From assembly GCF_000878195.1 (NCBI RefSeq), contig NZ_JXST01000004.1, forward strand, positions 142,629 to 206,628: a stretch of 64,000 nt of DNA, in the 5' to 3' direction. This DNA comes from Mycolicibacterium llatzerense. GTDB taxonomy: Bacteria > Actinomycetota > Actinomycetes > Mycobacteriales > Mycobacteriaceae. A program made the position numbers and the translations under genes. This document shows, piece after piece, positions 40,784-50,045 of the stretch; within the stretch, counting starts at the first letter, position 1; each line of letters opens with the position of its first letter. The notes under the pieces were generated by a model. That model saw nothing but the letters and a program-made list of their open reading frames with translations. It had not been told where the DNA came from and did no database searches.

Positions 40784-41326
40784 ATGCCCGATGTCAACTG
40801 CGCGCTCCCGCGCCCCGAAACTGCCTTGCTGCGCGCCCCTTGTGGCACCGACGCAATCGCAATCCGAAGCCTCGCCGCCGCCACCGGCGTGCTCGATGTG
40901 AACTCCACCTATGCGTACCTGCTGCTGGCCACTGATTTCGCGGCCAGCTCCATCGTCGCGGAAAAAGCCGGCGAAATCTGTGGATTCATCACCGGCTACC
41001 ACCCACCGCCGCGGCCGGACGTCTTGTTCGTCTGGCAGGTCGCGGTGGCGCCGCACTCGCAAGGGCAGGGGCTGGCCGGTGTCATGCTCGACGCGCTGGT
41101 GCATCGCATTCGCACCGAACGCCGGGGCCATCCGGTCACAGTTGAAGCGACGGTAGCGCCCGGCAATACCGCCTCTCGTAATTTCTTCGGAGCGTTCGCG
41201 CGCCGTCATGGCGTGCCAACGGTTGAGTTTTCACATTTTGGCGCCGAGCTACTCGACGCCGACGGCGGCCACGAAGACGAGCCGATGCTGCGGATCGGCC
41301 CACTCGTGGCACCACTGCCAAGCTGA
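40784..41326 (+). CDS. ectA: L-2,4-diaminobutyrate acetyltransferase
   Basis: The second enzyme of ectoine synthesis: it acetylates 2,4-diaminobutyrate using acetyl-CoA. It is a GNAT-fold protein of 180 residues with the family marks LDVNSTYAYLLLATDFAASS, LFVWQVAVAPHSQGQGLAG (acetyl-CoA loop) and VEATVAPGNTASRNFFGAFA. ATG 40784 is preferred; GTG 40781 is directly before. It opens the ectABCD operon. Confidence 0.95.
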   Translation: MPDVNCALPRPETALLRAPCGTDAIAIRSLAAATGVLDVNSTYAYLLLATDFAASSIVAEKAGEICGFITGYHPPPRPDVLFVWQVAVAPHSQGQGLAGVMLDALVHRIRTERRGHPVTVEATVAPGNTASRNFFGAFARRHGVPTVEFSHFGAELLDADGGHEDEPMLRIGPLVAPLPS

Positions 41327-41401
41327 CGCGCGATACCCCGGGCTAGTGCCAAATGCACTGTCCCGCTTAAGTTTCTGTTTGTCTATTGAAAGGAACCAAC
41401 C

Positions 41402-42688
41402 GTGCTTCTCGCCGACGCCGCACACCTGACCGAGAGCGGCCTGCCAGAAGTCTTCGATAAAGTTGAGTCGGAAGTCCGCAGCTATTGCCGTGGCTGGCCC
41501 ACCGTCATGGACACCGCCAGTGGTTCTTGGATCACCGACAACGACGGGCGGCGCTATATCGATTTCTTCGCAGGCGCAGGGGCTTTGAACTACGGCCACA
41601 ACAACCCCGCGCTCAAGCAGGCGCTGCTCGAATACCTCGGATCAGACGGGATCGTGCATTCGCTGGACATGGCGACATCAGCCAAACAGCGCTTTCTGGA
41701 GACGTTCCAACAGCTCATCTTGCGGCCGCGAGATTTGGATTTCAAGGTGCAGTTCCCCGGACCGACGGGCACCAACGCGGTCGAGTCGGCGCTCAAACTC
41801 GCGCGGAAAGTCACCGGACGTGAGTCGATCATCAGCTTTACCAACGCATTTCACGGCATGACGCTGGGTTCGCTGTCGGTTACCGGAAACTCCATGAAGC
41901 GTGCCGGCGCCGGCGTGCCGTTGGTCCACGCAACCCCGATGCCCTATGACAACTATTTCGGTGGTGTTACCGAGGACTTCCACTGGTTCGAACGAGTCCT
42001 CGACGATTCCGGTAGCGGCCTGAACCGGCCAGCCGCGGTGATCGTGGAAACCGTTCAAGGCGAAGGCGGTTTGAACATCGCCCGCGAAGAGTGGCTACGT
42101 GCGCTGGCGGAATTGTGCCGCACCCGCGATATCTTGCTGATCATCGACGACGTGCAGATGGGCTGCGGTCGCACCGGTCCCTTCTTCAGCTTCGAAGCCG
42201 CCGGGATCGTGCCGGACATCGTGACGCTATCGAAATCGATCAGCGGCTACGGGCTACCGATGGCATTGACTCTGTTTCGTCGCGAGCTCGACGTCTGGGC
42301 GCCCGGCGAGCACAACGGTACCTTTCGCGGCCACAATCCAGCGTTCGTCACGGCCACTGTGGCGCTCGAAACATACTGGAAAGAACCGCAGTTCAGTATC
42401 GATACCGCAGTGAAAGGTGAGCTGATCAGGTCGCGGCTCGAGGACATCGCGGCCCGCTACGAGGGCATCGCGGCCCGTGGCCGCGGCATGGCGCAGGGGC
42501 TGAGATTCGCGGACGCCCCACGCGCCGGCGAAGTATGCCGGAATGCGTTCGAACGGGGAGCACTGATGGAAACCAGCGGTCCGTCCGACGAAGTGGTCAA
42601 ACTACTTCCGCCGCTCACCACGTCAGCCGACGATCTGCTGACCGGTCTGGACATCCTGGCCGAGTCCGTCGCGGCGACCCACGCGTGA
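41402..42688 (+). CDS. ectB: diaminobutyrate-2-oxoglutarate transaminase
   Basis: A PLP-dependent class III aminotransferase of 428 residues making 2,4-diaminobutyrate from aspartate semialdehyde. Visible marks: FFAGAGALNYGHNNPALKQA, GPTGTNAVESALKLARKVTG, ETVQGEGGLNIA, LLIIDDVQMGCGRTG and the PLP Lys in VTLSKSISGYGLPM. GTG 41402 follows GAAAGGA. The 75-base gap to ectA has no terminator. Confidence 0.96.
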   Translation: MLLADAAHLTESGLPEVFDKVESEVRSYCRGWPTVMDTASGSWITDNDGRRYIDFFAGAGALNYGHNNPALKQALLEYLGSDGIVHSLDMATSAKQRFLETFQQLILRPRDLDFKVQFPGPTGTNAVESALKLARKVTGRESIISFTNAFHGMTLGSLSVTGNSMKRAGAGVPLVHATPMPYDNYFGGVTEDFHWFERVLDDSGSGLNRPAAVIVETVQGEGGLNIAREEWLRALAELCRTRDILLIIDDVQMGCGRTGPFFSFEAAGIVPDIVTLSKSISGYGLPMALTLFRRELDVWAPGEHNGTFRGHNPAFVTATVALETYWKEPQFSIDTAVKGELIRSRLEDIAARYEGIAARGRGMAQGLRFADAPRAGEVCRNAFERGALMETSGPSDEVVKLLPPLTTSADDLLTGLDILAESVAATHA

Positions 42689-42728
42689 TCCGACTACCGC
42701 AGACTTAGATGAAAAGAGTTCTTCACCC

Positions 42729-43121
42729 ATGATTGTTCGCACCACGGCAGAGATCACCGGAACCGACCGCGACGTGTCAGCCGGAACGTGGCGGTCCAAA
42801 CGCATCATCCTGGCCGACGACGGGGTCGGATTCTCCTTCCACGAGACCACGATCGAAGCCGGCTCGGTCAGCGAGTTCCACTACCAGCACCACGTCGAGG
42901 CAGTGTGGATCACCGAAGGCCGCGGCACGTTGACCAACCTCGACACCGGGGAGCGCCATGCCCTGGGAACGGGCACCATGTATCTCCTCAACGGCCATGA
43001 ACGACACCAGATCCGCTGCGCCGAGCAACTGCGCATGCTCTGCGTCTTCAACCCTCCGGTCACGGGGCGAGAGGTACACGACGCCAGCGGTGCCTACCCA
43101 CCCCCGCAGTCGGTCGCATGA
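42729..43121 (+). CDS. ectC: L-ectoine synthase
   Basis: A small cupin (130 residues) that closes N-acetyl-diaminobutyrate to ectoine. Family marks are MIVRTTAEITGTDRDVSAGT, FHYQHHVEAVWITEGRGTL and MYLLNGHERHQIRCAEQLRM, the latter two with the metal and substrate residues. The stop overlaps ectD (ATGA), so the two are coupled. Confidence 0.96.
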   Translation: MIVRTTAEITGTDRDVSAGTWRSKRIILADDGVGFSFHETTIEAGSVSEFHYQHHVEAVWITEGRGTLTNLDTGERHALGTGTMYLLNGHERHQIRCAEQLRMLCVFNPPVTGREVHDASGAYPPPQSVA

Positions 43122-44002
43122 GCGCGCCCGGCGCCGCGACCGCGATCGTCGAAGATCGCTACCCGACCCGCCTTGGCCATGCCGTCGAGCCCATTCCCCG
43201 CAGCGAACCAGTGGTGTGGGGCGGGAAGGCCGACGGCCCGTTGCCGCCGCACGAACTGGCGCGCTTCGATGAGCTCGGTTATCTCGTCCGCCCGGGCACT
43301 CTCACTGATGACCTGATTGGACCGCTGCGCGGCGAAACAGACCGAATCGCAGTAGGTCTCGAGCCGGACGACCCACGGATCATTCGGGAACCACGCGGGT
43401 CCATCCGCTCGATCTTCGAACCGCATCTGCTCAGCGCGCTGGTCGCGCAGGTGGTCGATCTGGACACGGTGCTGCCTATCGCGCGCCAACTGCTCGGTAG
43501 CGACGTCTATATCCACCAGGCCCGGATCAATCTGATGCCCGGCTTCACCGGCACCGGCTTTTACTGGCATTCGGACTTCGAGACCTGGCACGCGGAGGAC
43601 GGCATGGCCGACATCCGCGCGGTGTCCTGCTCGATCGCCTTGACGCGCAACTATCCGTACAACGGGTCACTGATGGTGATTCCGGGGTCGCACCACACCT
43701 TCTACCCGTGTGTCGGGGCAACCCCGGATAACCACCATGGCACCTCGCTGGTGGCGCAGCAGGTCGGCACGCCCGATGAGACCACCTTGTGCAAGGCGGT
43801 CGATCACCACGGTATCGACCAGTTCACCGGCTCGCCCGGGACGGCACTGTGGTTCGACGCGAACCTGCTGCATGGTTCGGGATCGAACATCACACCGCTG
43901 CCGCGGTCGAATGTGTTTCTTGTATTCAATTCGGTTGACAACCGACTCGGTGAACCGTTCGCCGCACCGCGGCCGCGGCCCCGATACCTCGCAGCCAGAT
44001 AA
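43118..44002 (+). CDS. ectD: ectoine hydroxylase
   Basis: An Fe(II)- and 2-oxoglutarate-dependent dioxygenase converting ectoine to 5-hydroxyectoine, 294 residues. The iron ligands are the His and Asp of FYWHSDFETWHAEDGM and the later His of LLHGSGSNITPLPRSNVFLV, whose Arg binds 2-oxoglutarate. The EctD signature QARINLMPGFTGTGFYWHSD is present. It ends the ect operon; 243 bases without a gene follow. Confidence 0.95.
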   Translation: MSAPGAATAIVEDRYPTRLGHAVEPIPRSEPVVWGGKADGPLPPHELARFDELGYLVRPGTLTDDLIGPLRGETDRIAVGLEPDDPRIIREPRGSIRSIFEPHLLSALVAQVVDLDTVLPIARQLLGSDVYIHQARINLMPGFTGTGFYWHSDFETWHAEDGMADIRAVSCSIALTRNYPYNGSLMVIPGSHHTFYPCVGATPDNHHGTSLVAQQVGTPDETTLCKAVDHHGIDQFTGSPGTALWFDANLLHGSGSNITPLPRSNVFLVFNSVDNRLGEPFAAPRPRPRYLAAR

Positions 44003-44245
44003 CTGCAGCAAGGACGCAACGTAGGCCTGATGCCCGTTACACCATCGTCCCCAGCCGGAAGCGAGGCTCAGGGCGATGGCGCAACTCGACACTCCGAAAC
44101 GTCGTGGGCTACGCGGCACCGTCGCGCGTCGGGCGTAGATGCAACGTTCCGTCAGTGCCGCGGACCAGCTCTCCTGGTGCGCCACAGGCCAATCTCTCGG
44201 CACGGCAACGATATTGGGGCGTCGTCCGCGGGGCGGGGGACAGCC

Positions 44246-44734
44246 TCATGGAAGAGGCATGTTCTGCGAGCCGGGTGCCTGGGTCTGGTGGTGCCACCGG
44301 TCCAGCAGAACGGGGATTTCGGCCAGGAGAAATGTGTAGAAGTCGTGCATCTGGGTCAGCCGCTGCCGTGCTGGGCTGCTGCTGTCGGTGACGGCGATGC
44401 CGAGGTCGGCCGCTGAGAGCATGGCCGCGATCGTCTCGTTTTGCGAGGTGAACAGGATCGCCCAGGCATTGTCACGCAGCCGGTAGTGATCGCGGCGACT
44501 GCCCGGTGCGGCGACCCGTTCGGCAAGCCCGACGGAGGTGAGCATTTTCAGGGCTCCAGAGATGGCCCCAGCACTGGCATTGAGGGTTGTGGCCAGTTCG
44601 CCCATCGTGACGTTGGGCTGTTCGGTGAACAACAACGTGGCCAGCACCCGCGCGGTCATCCGCTGCAATCCGTGGCTGGTCAACACCACAGCGAGCTGCT
44701 CGGCCGCATCTTGCAGACCTGAGGACATATCCAC
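44246..44734 (-). CDS. GbsR/MarR family transcriptional regulator
   Basis: 162 residues with a winged HTH: TARVLATLLFTEQPNVTMGE, LATTLNASAGAISGALKMLT, VAAPGSRRDHYRLRDNAW. The long C-terminal helix (RLTQMHDFYTFLLAEIPVLL) fits the GbsR group, named for a choline-sensing repressor of osmoprotectant synthesis. It is divergent from an ABC exporter operon, so it most likely regulates that; its nearness to ectABCD leaves osmotic control open. Start GTG 44734, or ATG 44728. Confidence 0.88.
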   Translation of the reverse strand: MDMSSGLQDAAEQLAVVLTSHGLQRMTARVLATLLFTEQPNVTMGELATTLNASAGAISGALKMLTSVGLAERVAAPGSRRDHYRLRDNAWAILFTSQNETIAAMLSAADLGIAVTDSSSPARQRLTQMHDFYTFLLAEIPVLLDRWHHQTQAPGSQNMPLP

Positions 44735-44764
44735 GACGAATCCTCCTCACCCCAAACATCCTTC

Positions 44765-44785
44765 ACTATTTTCTGAAAGTTTAGT
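44765..44785. promoter_or_regulatory. imperfect palindrome between GbsR-type gene and ABC operon
   Basis: ACTATTTTC and AAAGTTTAGT are inverted near-copies around a two-base centre. The stretch is the only AT-rich part of the 138-base divergent gap and probably includes both promoters and the regulator's operator. Confidence 0.45.
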
Positions 44786-44872
44786 ACAGTCGATTCCGGT
44801 GTTCCGGGAAGTCTGGTCGGAGATGTTGCAGCACTGTGTGTGAGGTGGCTGCACCGACCCGAAAGGCACCCG

Positions 44873-45778
44873 ATGTACAGAAAACCACGCGAAAATGCAG
44901 CACCGCCGGCGAACACCGACATCATCAGTGTCGAGGGGCTGACGTTTACCTATCCGAACGCACCCCGCCCCGCCGTGCGGGGAATGGATTTCACCGTCGC
45001 GCGCGGCGAGATCTTCGGTTTCCTCGGCCCCAGCGGTGCCGGGAAATCGACCACCCAGAAGCTGCTCATCGGACTGCTTCGGGGCCATGGCGGTCAAGCT
45101 GCCGTGTGGGGCCGCGATCCGCTGGCGTGGGGCCGCGATTACTACCAGCGCGTCGGGGTTTCCTTCGAACTGCCCAACCACTATCACAAGCTCACCGGCG
45201 CCGAGAATCTGCGTTTTTTCGCCTCTCTGTATGACGGACCGACCGTGGACCCGACGGCTTTGTTGGACTCAGTTGGGTTGACTGAGGTCGCCGATACCCG
45301 AGTTGGCAAGTATTCCAAGGGAATGCAGATGCGGCTGACCTTCGCACGGTCGCTGATCAACCATCCCGAACTGTTGTTTCTCGACGAGCCGACCTCGGGC
45401 CTGGACCCGGTCAACGCACGCAAGGTCAAGGACATCATCCTGGGCCTCAAGGCCGAGGGCCGCACCATCTTCTTGACCACCCACGACATGTCGACCGCCG
45501 ACGAACTGTGTGATCGGGTGGCGTTTGTCGTCGACGGCGCCATCGTTGCCCTCGACACCCCGGCCGAATTGAAGATCGCCCGCAGTCAACGGCGGGTTCG
45601 GGTGCAATACCGCACCAACACCGCGACTTTGGGCACTGCTGAGTTTGCGATGGACGGTCTGGCCGACGATCCGGCTTTTAGTGCAGTCCTGCGCAACCAT
45701 CACGTCGAGACCATCCATAGTCGCGAAGCCAGCCTCGACGACGTATTCGTCGAGGTGACCGGAACACAGCTGACATGA
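44873..45778 (+). CDS. ABC transporter ATP-binding protein (Rv2688c-like)
   Basis: 301 residues. Walker A is FLGPSGAGKSTTQKLL, the signature is YSKGMQMRLTFARSL, Walker B is LLFLDEPTSGLD and the switch His is in FLTTHDMSTA. Length and the next two genes (236 and 252 residues) match the M. tuberculosis fluoroquinolone exporter Rv2688c-Rv2687c-Rv2686c as I recall it. ATG 44873 follows GAAAGG. Substrate by analogy only. Confidence 0.92.
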   Translation: MYRKPRENAAPPANTDIISVEGLTFTYPNAPRPAVRGMDFTVARGEIFGFLGPSGAGKSTTQKLLIGLLRGHGGQAAVWGRDPLAWGRDYYQRVGVSFELPNHYHKLTGAENLRFFASLYDGPTVDPTALLDSVGLTEVADTRVGKYSKGMQMRLTFARSLINHPELLFLDEPTSGLDPVNARKVKDIILGLKAEGRTIFLTTHDMSTADELCDRVAFVVDGAIVALDTPAELKIARSQRRVRVQYRTNTATLGTAEFAMDGLADDPAFSAVLRNHHVETIHSREASLDDVFVEVTGTQLT

Positions 45779-46485
45779 CCCGACTGGCCACCGCCACGCG
45801 TCTGGAATTCACCTTGCAGGTCCGGCAGAAGTTCCTGCACGCCGGCGTCTTTTCCGGCCTCATCTGGTTGGCTGTGTTGTTGCCGATGCCGCGCGAACTG
45901 CGTCCGGTCGCCGAACCCTACGTGCTGGTCGGCGACATCTCCATCATTGGGTTCTTCTTCATCGGCGCCGCCGTGTTCTTCGAGAAACAGGAACGTACCC
46001 TAGGGGCCGTCATCTCTACGCCCTTGCGGTTCTGGGAGTACCTGGCCGCCAAGCTTCTTGTGCTGGTGTCGATCTCATCGTTCGTCGCGATTGTCGTGGT
46101 CACGATCGTCGACGGATTCGCATACCACCCGCTGCCGTTGGTCGCAGGCGTGGTCCTGGGAACATTGTTGATGCTGGTGGTCGGCTTCATCACGTCGCTG
46201 CCGTTCGGTTCGGTGACCGACTGGTTTCTGGCCGCGACCCTCCCGTTGGCGGTCATGCTGGTGCCACCGCTGATCTTTTACTCCGGGCTGTGGCCCAACC
46301 CCGTGCTGTATGTCATCCCCATCCAGGGTCCGCTGCTGCTGCTCGGTGCGGCGTTCGGCCAGGTGACGTTGAGCACCGGCCAGCTCCTGTACGCCGTGGC
46401 CTATCCGCTGCTGTGTCTGGTGGGCTTGTGCCGGGCCGCCAAAGTGTTGTTCGACCGCTACGTCATCGAAAGGTCAGGCGCGTGA
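45775..46485 (+). CDS. ABC exporter membrane protein (Rv2687c-like)
   Basis: 236 residues with about six hydrophobic segments (VFSGLIWLAVLLPMP, ISIIGFFFIGAAVFF, LPLAVMLVPPLIFYSGLW). EKQERTLGAVISTPL is typical of ABC-2 type permeases, where a cytoplasmic loop links to the ATPase. It overlaps the ATPase gene by four bases (ATGA). It should form a heterodimeric channel with the next gene's product. Confidence 0.88.
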   Translation: MTRLATATRLEFTLQVRQKFLHAGVFSGLIWLAVLLPMPRELRPVAEPYVLVGDISIIGFFFIGAAVFFEKQERTLGAVISTPLRFWEYLAAKLLVLVSISSFVAIVVVTIVDGFAYHPLPLVAGVVLGTLLMLVVGFITSLPFGSVTDWFLAATLPLAVMLVPPLIFYSGLWPNPVLYVIPIQGPLLLLGAAFGQVTLSTGQLLYAVAYPLLCLVGLCRAAKVLFDRYVIERSGA

Positions 46486-47243
46486 TGACCAACGTGCTGG
46501 GATTGCGCTCGACCAAAGCACTGGCTGCATTCGGCCGCAACGATATTCGCGGGACCTACCGTGATCCGCTGCTAGTCATGCTCGTCGTGGCGCCGGTGAT
46601 TTGGACCACCGGTGTTGCGGTACTCACTCCGAGGGTCACCGACCTGCTGGCCGACCGCTACCAATTCGACCTGGTGCCGTACTACCCGTTGGTTCTCACC
46701 GCATTCCTGCTGCTGACCAGCATCATCATTGTCGGCGGGCTGGCGGCCTTCCTTGTGCTCGACGAGATCGACGCCGGCACCCTGACCGCCTTGCGGGTCA
46801 CCCCGGTGCCCATGTCGACGTTCTTCGGGTACCGCGCCGTCACCGTCATCGCGGTCACCACCATCTACGTGATCGCCACCATGTCCTTCAGCGGAATCCT
46901 CGACCCGGGGCTGACCCCGGTCCTGATCCCGATTGGGATCCTCGCGGGCCTGACCGCGGTGACGACGCTGCTACTGATCGTGGCATTCGCCAACAACAAG
47001 ATTCAAGGCATCGCCATGGTGCGTGCGCTCGGCATGCTGATCGCCGGGCTGCCATGCCTGCCGTGGTTCATCGATTCGCCCTGGAACCTGGCTTTCGCTG
47101 TTCTGCCGCCTTACTGGGCAGCCAAAGCCTTCTGGGTCGCTTCCGAGCACGGCAGCTGGTTTCCGTATCTGCTCGGCGGTGTGGCCTACAACCTCGCCAT
47201 CGCCTGGCTACTCTTTCGCCGGTTCGTCGCCAAGTGCACTTGA
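46485..47243 (+). CDS. ABC exporter membrane protein (Rv2686c-like)
   Basis: 252 residues, six or so hydrophobic helices, with the ABC-2 pattern VLDEIDAGTLTALRVTPVPM. The start is ATG 46485, sharing a base with the previous stop (TGATG); GTG 46482 is possible. It completes a three-gene exporter. A 218-base gap without a gene follows. Confidence 0.88.
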   Translation: MTNVLGLRSTKALAAFGRNDIRGTYRDPLLVMLVVAPVIWTTGVAVLTPRVTDLLADRYQFDLVPYYPLVLTAFLLLTSIIIVGGLAAFLVLDEIDAGTLTALRVTPVPMSTFFGYRAVTVIAVTTIYVIATMSFSGILDPGLTPVLIPIGILAGLTAVTTLLLIVAFANNKIQGIAMVRALGMLIAGLPCLPWFIDSPWNLAFAVLPPYWAAKAFWVASEHGSWFPYLLGGVAYNLAIAWLLFRRFVAKCT

Positions 47244-47461
47244 TGCATGCGCGGTCTGTTCTCCTGGGCCCCGACGTCGTGTCCGACCTTGCGGCCTGTT
47301 TGGGCGGCAGAATCCGCTCGATGGGGTCAACCCCGAAAGTAGCCGTCGCGCCGACAGTGTGCGTGTCACCGGCTGCGCTCGCTAGTGAAAAGTATTCATC
47401 AGCTATCTATTTCGTCAGCGGCTTTCGGTCGCACTATGTTTCGAGCTTAAGTGCGCCGTGG

Positions 47462-48607
47462 TCACCGGTGGCAGGTTTCGTAGCGATGAATGAGTGCCTG
47501 TTCGCCGACGGTGGGTTGATAGACGGCCAGGTCACGTCGGGTGCATCCGCCGATGGTGACCGCGACCGGACCTCGCGAGACCCCGTAGCCGCCGATGTGA
47601 CCGGACAGTTGGCTGCCGGCGGTGTAAAGGACCGGAACGGGCAATGTTGCGGCCAGGGGTAGGTGCTGGGTGGCGAGGGCGAGGGCGACGTCAAGGGTGT
47701 CGGTGCCTGTTGCTTCGGAAAGCCACACCGGTGGGGTGACAGGTCCGTTGATCTGCATGCTGTCGGTATGAGCGATGGTTTGGTCGGTGGTCAGCCGGCG
47801 CCAGAGTTCGAGTTCGGCGGCCGTCGGGAAGCGCCCGGTATACGCGATCTGGTCTTGTGCCCGTGCTGCGCTGACCGTCCAGTTCAGCACCGCCAGATAG
47901 GGAAATCGGGCTGCGATGGTGCTGACCGCGCCGGCGATGTCCATGCTGTGGGTGCCCTCGGGAAGCTCGATATCCGCTCGGTTCGAACTTCCGATCTCCC
48001 TGGGGCTCAAGTGCGCCAACGGGTGACTGATCGTGGACCGCAGTGCAACAGTGGCCCCCGGCAGTGTGGTGCGCAGGGCAATCCAGTTGCGGGCCTGGTC
48101 GAGGATTTGCGCAGTGTTCGCAATCGGCCGGTCGCTGCTGTCTACGGCGAAGACGTTCCAGCCGCGGCGGACCTCGAGTTCGGTGTGGTAGTCGCGGTAT
48201 CGGCCCGATGCGAGATTTTGGAGGTAGGTATCCACGACCGAGGCCAGCTCGTCGGCGGTGAGGCTTTCTGTGGCGTCGAGGTGGATGGCGAACATTACTG
48301 CGCCCTCGGCCCAGTGGTTGGCATAGTCGGCGTGAGCGGCTTGCACCCCGGGCATCGAGCCCAGTTGCGCGCTGAGCCGGTCGACGTCGTCACGGCGGTC
48401 GGGCACCCGCGTATCGCATCCGGACAGTGGCACAAGTGACGCCATTATTGCCACGCAGATGGCGGCACGGCGCAGGCGCGTTCCGCCGGGCCCGCGGCTG
48501 CGGGCGCTCCTGGGCAGGGTGTCGCCGCGAGGACGGAGGCCGCAGGCGGCCCGCCGTCGTGACGACCGGCGCCAACCTCCAATGATCGCGAACGGCAACT
48601 GTTGCAT
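47462..48607 (-). CDS. predicted lipoprotein of unknown function
   Basis: About 381 residues from ATG 48607. A hydrophobic segment with lipobox (ICVAIMASLVPLSGC) is unusually far from the start: Cys falls near residue 64, preceded by an Arg-rich region (RRSSRRRAACGLRPRG). No closer ATG or GTG gives a normal signal peptide. The rest is a soluble domain (LTADELASVVDTYLQNLASG, VALRSTISHPLAHL) ending in two late cysteines (IGGCTRRDL, HRYETCHR). I do not recognise the family. The start codon lies in an operator-like site. Confidence 0.65.
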   Translation of the reverse strand: MQQLPFAIIGGWRRSSRRRAACGLRPRGDTLPRSARSRGPGGTRLRRAAICVAIMASLVPLSGCDTRVPDRRDDVDRLSAQLGSMPGVQAAHADYANHWAEGAVMFAIHLDATESLTADELASVVDTYLQNLASGRYRDYHTELEVRRGWNVFAVDSSDRPIANTAQILDQARNWIALRTTLPGATVALRSTISHPLAHLSPREIGSSNRADIELPEGTHSMDIAGAVSTIAARFPYLAVLNWTVSAARAQDQIAYTGRFPTAAELELWRRLTTDQTIAHTDSMQINGPVTPPVWLSEATGTDTLDVALALATQHLPLAATLPVPVLYTAGSQLSGHIGGYGVSRGPVAVTIGGCTRRDLAVYQPTVGEQALIHRYETCHR

Positions 48608-48614
48608 TATGCGA
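48600..48614. promoter_or_regulatory. MarR-type operator-like site 3 (lipoprotein/monooxygenase)
   Basis: Read on the minus strand: TCGCA-TAA-TGCAACA, one arm mismatch from TTGCA-N3-TGCAACA. It overlaps the start of the lipoprotein gene and lies 116 bases before the divergent monooxygenase gene. A second dyad, GCATTA-N12-TAATGC, covers 48604-48627. Confidence 0.5.
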
Positions 48615-48729
48615 TAATAGGTAATGCGCTGAAGTGCCAGCGTGGCCGGGCGCACTCAACACGAGGAGGCCGCATGCACAAACATGGCACGCGAGGATTG
48701 TCACGCGGCGGCGGCCGGCGGGTCAACCC

Positions 48730-49914
48730 ATGAAGATCGCCATTGTCGGAGCCGGGATCGCCGGGACCACGGCAGCATTCTGGTTGCACCGCAGTGGTTT
48801 CGATGTCACCGTGTTCGAGACGGCGGCCGAGCTGCGCGATGGTGGCTATATCGTCGACTTCTGGGGTGTGGGGTACGAGGTCGCCGAGAAGATGGCTCTC
48901 ACTGCACAGGTGCACGCAGCTGGCTACGACGTCGAACAGCTCCGTCTCGTCGACCAAGACGGTGGTCGCGTTGGCGGCTTCAACACGCGTGCCCTGCGTC
49001 GCATGGCAAACGGACGGTTTACCAGCGTGGCGCGCGGTGACCTGGCGCGCATGATCTTCAACACCGTCGACGGCCAGGTGTCCACCAGATTCGGGTCACG
49101 CGTGGTCGACATCGAACAATCCGACGTCGATGTCAAAGTGCGCCCGCACAGCGGGCGACCACAATCCTTCGATTTGGTCATCGGTGCAGATGGCACGCAT
49201 TCGGCGGTGCGCCGGGCGGTGTTCGGCCCCGATGAGCGGTTCGAAGCCGACCTGGGATACCAGGTGGCGGCGTTCGAGGTCACCGGCTATCGACCACGCG
49301 ACGAATTGGTCTATCTCGCCCACAGTAGCCCGGGACGCATGATCAGCCGTTTCGCGATGCGGGGTGATCGCACCATGTTTCTCACCGTATTCACCGCCGA
49401 TCGACTACCCGGCCCCGCCCCGCGCACGACCGACGACATCAAACACGCCCTGCGACAGGTCCTCGGAACAGCGGGGTGGGAATCCCCCCAAATTCTCGCG
49501 GCCCTCGAGCACACCGAGGACATCTATTTCGACCGCATGAGCCAGGTCATCATGGACCGGTGGTCTAGCGGGCGGGTCGCGCTGATCGGCGATGCCGCCA
49601 GCGCGGTATCGCTGCTAGCCGGGGAAGGCACCGGGTTGGCGATGGCACAGGCGTACGTGCTTGCTGGTGAACTCAACCGTGCCGACACTGATTACGGTCG
49701 CGCGTTTGCGCGCCAAGAGCGTTTGCTGCGGGGATTCATCGAAGGAAAGCAAGCCTCCGCTCGCCGCTTTGCCGCAGTGTTCGCCCCGACCACCTCGGTG
49801 GGGGTGTGGGCGCGCAATCAGGCCACCAAACTGCTCGCGATGCCCTGGTTAGGTCAGCGGATCTGGCGCCGTGAAATCAGCGACGCGTTGGTGCTGCCGC
49901 AGTACGGCATGTAA
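48730..49914 (+). CDS. FAD-dependent monooxygenase (group A hydroxylase type)
   Basis: 394 residues. The FAD-binding dinucleotide motif KIAIVGAGIAGTTAAFWLHR opens the protein, LVIGADGTHSAVRRAVF is the DG motif, and VALIGDAASAVSLLAGEGTG is the GD motif. This is the aromatic hydroxylase/TetX-like class, which uses NADPH and oxygen to hydroxylate aromatic compounds or drugs. ATG 48730 starts directly on the FAD motif. It is divergent from the lipoprotein gene. Confidence 0.9.
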   Translation: MKIAIVGAGIAGTTAAFWLHRSGFDVTVFETAAELRDGGYIVDFWGVGYEVAEKMALTAQVHAAGYDVEQLRLVDQDGGRVGGFNTRALRRMANGRFTSVARGDLARMIFNTVDGQVSTRFGSRVVDIEQSDVDVKVRPHSGRPQSFDLVIGADGTHSAVRRAVFGPDERFEADLGYQVAAFEVTGYRPRDELVYLAHSSPGRMISRFAMRGDRTMFLTVFTADRLPGPAPRTTDDIKHALRQVLGTAGWESPQILAALEHTEDIYFDRMSQVIMDRWSSGRVALIGDAASAVSLLAGEGTGLAMAQAYVLAGELNRADTDYGRAFARQERLLRGFIEGKQASARRFAAVFAPTTSVGVWARNQATKLLAMPWLGQRIWRREISDALVLPQYGM

Positions 49915-50045
49915 CCAAACCCGTCTCGGCCGCGGTGGGACGCCGACTCGGACATGATTTGCGTTGTGGCGATCAGGACTTCTTCGTACCGCGGATCGCT
50001 GGGAACTCACAATCCAACGGACCTTGCGTGGTCAGCGTCAACGAA

